NCBI GenBank assembly: GCA_027576995.1
Contig: JANBQC010000731.1
Span: 1 to 12,413 of the forward strand
Direction: 5' to 3'
DNA: 12,413 nt
DNA from: Dimargaris cristalligena
Lineage: Eukaryota; Kickxellomycota; Dimargaritomycetes; Dimargaritales; Dimargaritaceae
Shown: piece by piece, positions 7,955 to 12,413 of the stretch
Position numbering within the stretch: the first letter of the stretch is position 1
How the letters are laid out: every line of letters begins with the position of its first letter
The notes under the pieces: model-generated
The model's input: only the letters and a program-made list of their open reading frames with translations
Databases searched by the model: none
Told to the model about the DNA's origin: nothing
Translations under genes and position numbers: made by a program

Positions 7955-10900
7955 ATGGTGACCTCAACTGATAAACAAGGCAATGACCCGTCGGGCGAGA
8001 CTAATCCAACCATATCGGCTGCGGAAGGTAGGTCACATTCCTCTATTCCCCATGGTTGCCATGCGTGAAAAGAGGCGGCGACTATGGCCCCCGTGCCGTT
8101 TACTTTCCAACCTCGAAATGGGTGGACATACCGCCCTACTAATGGGTGCTCAGTGGCCTCTAAACCGAACAAAGCAACCCCTCTATTGCCCTGCATCAAC
8201 TAACCTCTACTATGGAACCACCCCACGTGCGAACCTTATTTCTATCAGCGGCCCATAATCCCCGCCTGCTCTGGGCCCGCAACCCCGTCCCCCCGCTAAA
8301 CCCCGCTAGCGACTCAATTGCCTTTCAGCAAATTGAAATCGACGAGAATATCAAGTCATTATCTGATGAAAACCGGATCATCGAACATCCCACCATCAGG
8401 CTTTTCGGCTCCACCGGCCAAGGGAACAGTGTGTTGTGCCATGTCCATAAGTTCTACCCGTACTTCTATGCTCCGGCCCCCGTTGGGTTTCAAGCGGCCC
8501 ACCTTCCCAGTGTCACTCAAGCCCTAAACAGCCACTGTGGAAACCCTGAAAACCCGGATCCCGTTAAGCAGGCCGAGCTGTGCGAGCGGGAGAGCGTCTG
8601 GGGATACCACGGCAATGTAACGGCCCCTTTTTTAAAAATCACCATCAGAATGCCTAAATTCATGACCATGGTCCGCAAAGCGATTGAGCGAGGGGTCCAC
8701 ATTCCCCAATACAATACCTACTCCGCGACGTGCTACGAGGCCGATTTGCGGTACCTGCTGCGCTTTATGGTGGATTGCCGTGTCCAAGGCGCCAGTTGGG
8801 TGGAACTTCCGGCCGGCAGTTACCGGCTTCGGGCTGATGGTGCGAAAACGGGTACCTGTCAAATCGAAGTCGACATCGATTACCAGGATTTGGTAAGCCA
8901 CCAGCCCGACGAGCCCGAGTGGTCCCATATCGCCCCCCTCCGTATTCTTAGTTTCGATATTGAATGCGCGGGCCGTCGGGGTATTTTCCCCGAAGCCAAA
9001 ATCGACCCGGTCATCCAGATTGCCAGTGTAGTTAAAGTGCAGGGCCAGGCCAAGCCCCTTTTCCGGAATATTTTTACCCTGGACACCTGTGCACCGATTG
9101 TGGGGGCCCAGACCCTGTCCTTTGAAAAGGAGGCGGAAATGTTGCTGGAATGGAGTAAATTCTTCGCGGAAGTCGACCCCGATTTGGTCATCGGCTACAA
9201 TACATCCAACTTCGATTTCCCCTATCTCTTTGACCGGGCGGCCCATCTCAAAGTGGACCGGTTTCCCTATATCGGTCGGTTGGCCGGCGTACCGGTCACG
9301 GTCACCAGTTCCCGGTTTTCGTCCAAGGCCTACGGAACGCGGGACAATATGACGACCTCCCTCTTCGGCCGCCTCCAACTGGACATGCTCCAGGTCATGC
9401 AGCGTGATTACAAACTGCGGTCCTATTCGCTCAATTCGGTCTGTGCGGAGTTTCTGGACGAGCAAAAGGAGGATGTGCACCACTCGATTATTACCGACCT
9501 GCAGAACGGCAACGACGAAACGCGTCGCCGCCTCGCCATCTACTGCCTAAAGGACGCTTACCTGCCCCTTCGCCTGATGGACAAACTGATGTCCTTCATC
9601 AACTACATCGAAATGGCTCGTGTGACGGGAGTTCCCTTCAATTATATCCTCACCCGGGGTCAGCAGATCAAAGTCATGACCCAGTTGTACCGGCGTACCC
9701 TCCAGGAAGGCCTTGTGATTCCCACTCTGACTGATCAGGGCGGCGATGAGCAGTACGAAGGGGCCACGGTCCTAGAGCCCCGCAGCGGCTACTACGATAT
9801 TCCTATCGCCACCCTCGATTTTGCGTCGCTGTACCCTTCGATTATGATGGCCCATAACTTATGCTACACTTCGCTGCTCAAAACCTCCACCATCGAATCC
9901 ATGAAACTGGTCAAGGATGTCGATTACGTCGTGACCCCCAACAACGATTGCTTTGTCAAGGCCCATCGGCGGCGGGGCCTCTTGCCCACCGTGTTGGATA
10001 ATCTACTCAGCGCCCGTAAACGCGCCAAGGCAGACCTTAAACGCGAAACGGACCCCTTTAAGCGGGCCGTGCTCGACGGTCGCCAATTGGCTTTGAAGAT
10101 CAGCGCTAACTCCGTGTATGGTTTTACTGGAGCTACCCGTGGAGGCCTGCCGTGTCTACAGATTTCGTCCAGTGTCACGTCATATGGGCGGGAAATGATT
10201 GATCGTACCAAAATGGTAAGTTAATGGACATTCTATCCCCCATACGTTGGGAATCGGGAAGGAAGTCAAGGGAGAGTGACCTTAATCTGGGTGGTATAAG
10301 ACCACTGGCCTTTATTACACCTAACTAATTGGTATCATTTTGATCATTAACTAGCCAACTGATATTTGGTGTTTGCCCCTATACATTTTATTATGACACC
10401 GGGTTGACTATATGTAGGAGGTAGAAAAGAAATACACCATCGCCAATGGGTACCAGCATGACGCCGAGGTCATTTACGGTGATACCGATTCGGTGATGGT
10501 TAAATTCGGTACCCAGAACCTACCCGATGCGATGGCCTTGGGTAGAGAAGCTGCTGAATTTGTGACCACCAAGTTCGTGAATCCGATTAAACTGGAATTC
10601 GAAAAAGTGTACTTCCCGTACTTGCTAATTAGTAAGAAGCGCTACGCTGGTGTATACTGGACCAACCCCGACAAATACGATAAAATGGACACCAAGGGTA
10701 TTGAGGTACGTTGCACCTGACTAATTACACTACCTGGGCAAATTGCACATTGCCCTTTTACCGCCCAATCGACCTTTGACATAACAATTCTACCCATTCC
10801 CTCTACTTTCACTAACCCGATATAATTTTTGTACCACACGATTCAATCTACTGGTCGCCCAATGGTCAATTCCGAATTGCCTGCTCTATTAGACGGTCCG

Positions 10901-11711
10901 CCGTGACAACTGCCGCCTGGTTCAAATTGTGATGGAAACCTGTCTCCGCAGAATTCTGATTGAGCGTGACGTGGAAGGGGCGCTGAGCTATACCAAGCGG
11001 ATCATCAGTGACCTGCTGCAAAATAAGATTGATATGTCCCAGCTTGTCATCACCAAAGCCCTGAGTAAGACTGATTATGCCGCGCGCCAGGCCCACGTCG
11101 AACTGGCCGAACGCATGCGGAAGCGTGACGCGGGATCGGCTCCCCAGCTCGGTGACCGAGTGCCCTATGTCATTATCAAAGGAACCAAAAATGCGGCGGC
11201 GTACGAAAAGTCAGAAGACCCCATGTACGTCCTAGAGCACAACATTCCCATTGATACGCGCTATTACCTAGACCAGCAGTTGGCTAACCCGCTTAAACGG
11301 CTGTTCGAACCCATTTTGGGGGACAAATTCAACCAGCTCTTGTCGGGCGAGCACACCCGGACGATCCAGATATCGGCTCCCACCACGGGGGGCCTCTCCA
11401 AATTCACGGTCAAGTCCCTGACCTGCCTGTCGTGCAAGACCCCCATTAAGAAGGCCCAGGGCAATGTAGCCGTTTGCGAGAAATGCCGGGACCGCGCCTC
11501 GGATCTGTACCGTAAACAAGTAGAAGTAGTGAATACGGTCGAAACGCGGTATGCCCGCTTATGGACCCAGTGCCAGCGGTGCCAGGGGAGTTTGCACCAG
11601 GAGGTGATTTGTACTAGCCGGGACTGTCCCATTTTCTACATGCGTAAGAAGGCCCAGAAGGATGTGCAAGATGCGGTGGATACGCTCGACCGTTTCGATT
11701 ACACTTGGTAA
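7955..11711 (+). CDS. POL3: DNA polymerase delta catalytic subunit
   Basis: Exons are 7955-8027, 8249-10215, 10418-10705 and 10893-11711 (TAA at 11709), giving 1048 residues. Donors are GTAGGT, GTAAGT and GTACGT; phases 1, 0, 0 match at each junction. This is the family B replicative polymerase for the lagging strand, a nuclear holoenzyme working with PCNA. Visible motifs: [11 protein letters not shown] (N-terminal domain); exonuclease I FDIECAG (Asp261, Glu263), II NFDFPYL (Asp347) and III YCLKD (Tyr456, Asp460); polymerase [11 protein letters not shown] (Asp548), [10 protein letters not shown] (Lys641), C YGDTDSV (Asp702, Asp704). The C-terminus has CysA (954, 957, 971, 974) and CysB (1003, 1006, 1016, 1021), the latter being the known Fe-S cluster site that binds the B subunit. 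All catalytic residues are present. The length is slightly below the roughly 1100 usual, from a short N-terminal tail. The first exon is small; it is supported by the phase-matched junction and a CTAAC 45 nt before the acceptor, but the ATG itself is less certain than the rest. Confidence 0.97.
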
Positions 11712-12258
11712 AATCTATCACTACCTCCACCTTCAAATCCACATTTACCCTCGCTCATTCGCGGAGTGTAGATAGCGCCACGTTTCCACGACAACCTACC
11801 GTGCTTATTTTTAATAATAGTTTCATTTTTGTATAACCAGTCGTGGATTTTTTGGAAATTTGCCAATAACTAGGTACACTAAACTGTTTGGGCACGGATG
11901 TACCTTACTTGACTCCAAAAATATTCACATACGTACCAAAATGTGCTCCATTAAAACACATAAATTACAATCTGTCCGTCAAGTAGAGTGTCTGACATAT
12001 TTGTTGAGGCAATGGGCCGTCAATTTACTATATAAAAGGTTACGCTAACACTAAAATATATTAAACGGCCACTTTTGCTATAAAATAGTTCTATTGGGCT
12101 TAAAGAGAACATTACTTTCAAATGAAAGCACATTTGTCGCATTATTATAACACCATCAATAGCACCAGAATTAAGAGGCATGTAGGACCCAGGCGAACAG
12201 CTCGATATTCACAAAAATGCAAAATAAATCACATTCGAACCGGGAATAAACAAAAAAT
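11712..12258. other. AT-rich spacer between POL3 and tRNA-Gly
   Basis: The two genes converge here. The presumed POL3 3' UTR includes TTTTTAATAATAG (about 11808-11820) and TTTTTGTA (11826-11833), either of which could assist 3'-end formation; no clean AATAAA occurs close to the stop. Short open frames show no family resemblance. I see no other RNA gene or repeat. Confidence 0.5.
12252..12257 (-). terminator. RNA polymerase III terminator of tRNA-Gly
   Basis: On the minus strand a run of six T begins two bases after the discriminator base. This is the standard eukaryotic Pol III stop signal and supports the tRNA as a functional gene. Confidence 0.9.
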
Positions 12259-12329
12259 TGCAACGACCGGGAATCGAACCCGGGCCTTACGCTTGGGAAG
12301 CGTAAATTCTACCATTGAACTATCGATGC
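12259..12329 (-). tRNA. tRNA-Gly (anticodon CCC)
   Basis: Read on the minus strand, the sequence folds into a complete cloverleaf. The acceptor is GCATCGA with TCGTTGC; the D arm is GTTC/GAAT; the anticodon stem is TACGC/GCGTA around loop TTCCCAA (anticodon CCC, reading GGG). The variable loop is AGGC, the T arm CCGGG-TTCGATT-CCCGG, and the discriminator base A73 is at 12259. The internal promoter A box (TAGTTCAATGG) and B box (GGTTCGATTCC) match consensus. There is no intron, and CCA is not encoded, as expected in eukaryotes. One oddity is that position 4 pairs U with U69, a mismatch within an otherwise sound acceptor stem. Confidence 0.95.
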
Positions 12330-12413
12330 ATCTTGCTTTTGTTGTGCAATAGCAGGAGAATAGTGAAAAGGAAAGTTTAAACAGTAATAAACGTCTGGTA
12401 AAAATCGGCAAAA

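Noticed and set aside
8632..9483. 283-codon open frame on the minus strand
   Set aside because: It lies wholly antisense to the conserved exonuclease domain of POL3, whose frame is certain. The opposite strand of C-ending codons often stays open, and the translation resembles no known family.

Overview
The window looks like nuclear DNA from a eukaryote, most likely a fungus and possibly an early-diverging one. All three protein genes are split by GT-AG introns, the code is standard, and the tRNA has a Pol III terminator. The exons are rich in C-ending codons, while the introns and spacers are richer in A and T. The introns are long for a fungus (about 170-220 nt), so I give the lineage as an inference only.

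Layout, left to right. (1) Bases 1-454 (+): the last 80 residues, in two exons, of a small thioredoxin-fold protein of the SH3BGR type with an acidic tail. (2) Bases 455-3314: 2.86 kb with no gene I can support; it holds G-rich/purine-rich patches and scattered TATA-like sites. (3) Bases 3315-6619 (+): a three-exon, 974-residue ABC half-transporter of the ABCB6/HMT1 (heavy-metal tolerance) type. It has an extra N-terminal membrane domain, a very charged Lys/Glu/Asp linker, a core membrane domain and one complete nucleotide-binding domain. (4) Bases 6620-7954: spacer, including the likely 5' control region of the next gene. (5) Bases 7955-11711 (+): a four-exon, 1048-residue catalytic subunit of DNA polymerase delta (POL3/POLD1), with all exonuclease and polymerase motifs and both C-terminal cysteine motifs intact. 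(6) Bases 11712-12258: AT-rich spacer. (7) Bases 12259-12329 (-): tRNA-Gly(CCC), ending in a T6 terminator.

The genes are unrelated housekeeping or transport functions, each with its own flanking region. Nothing suggests an operon, a biosynthetic cluster, a mobile element or a defence system. I found no new biological system. The items most worth a second look are the charged insert and altered Q-loop flank of the ABC transporter, the uniform intron architecture, a U:U mismatch in the tRNA acceptor stem, and the unexplained 2.86 kb spacer.
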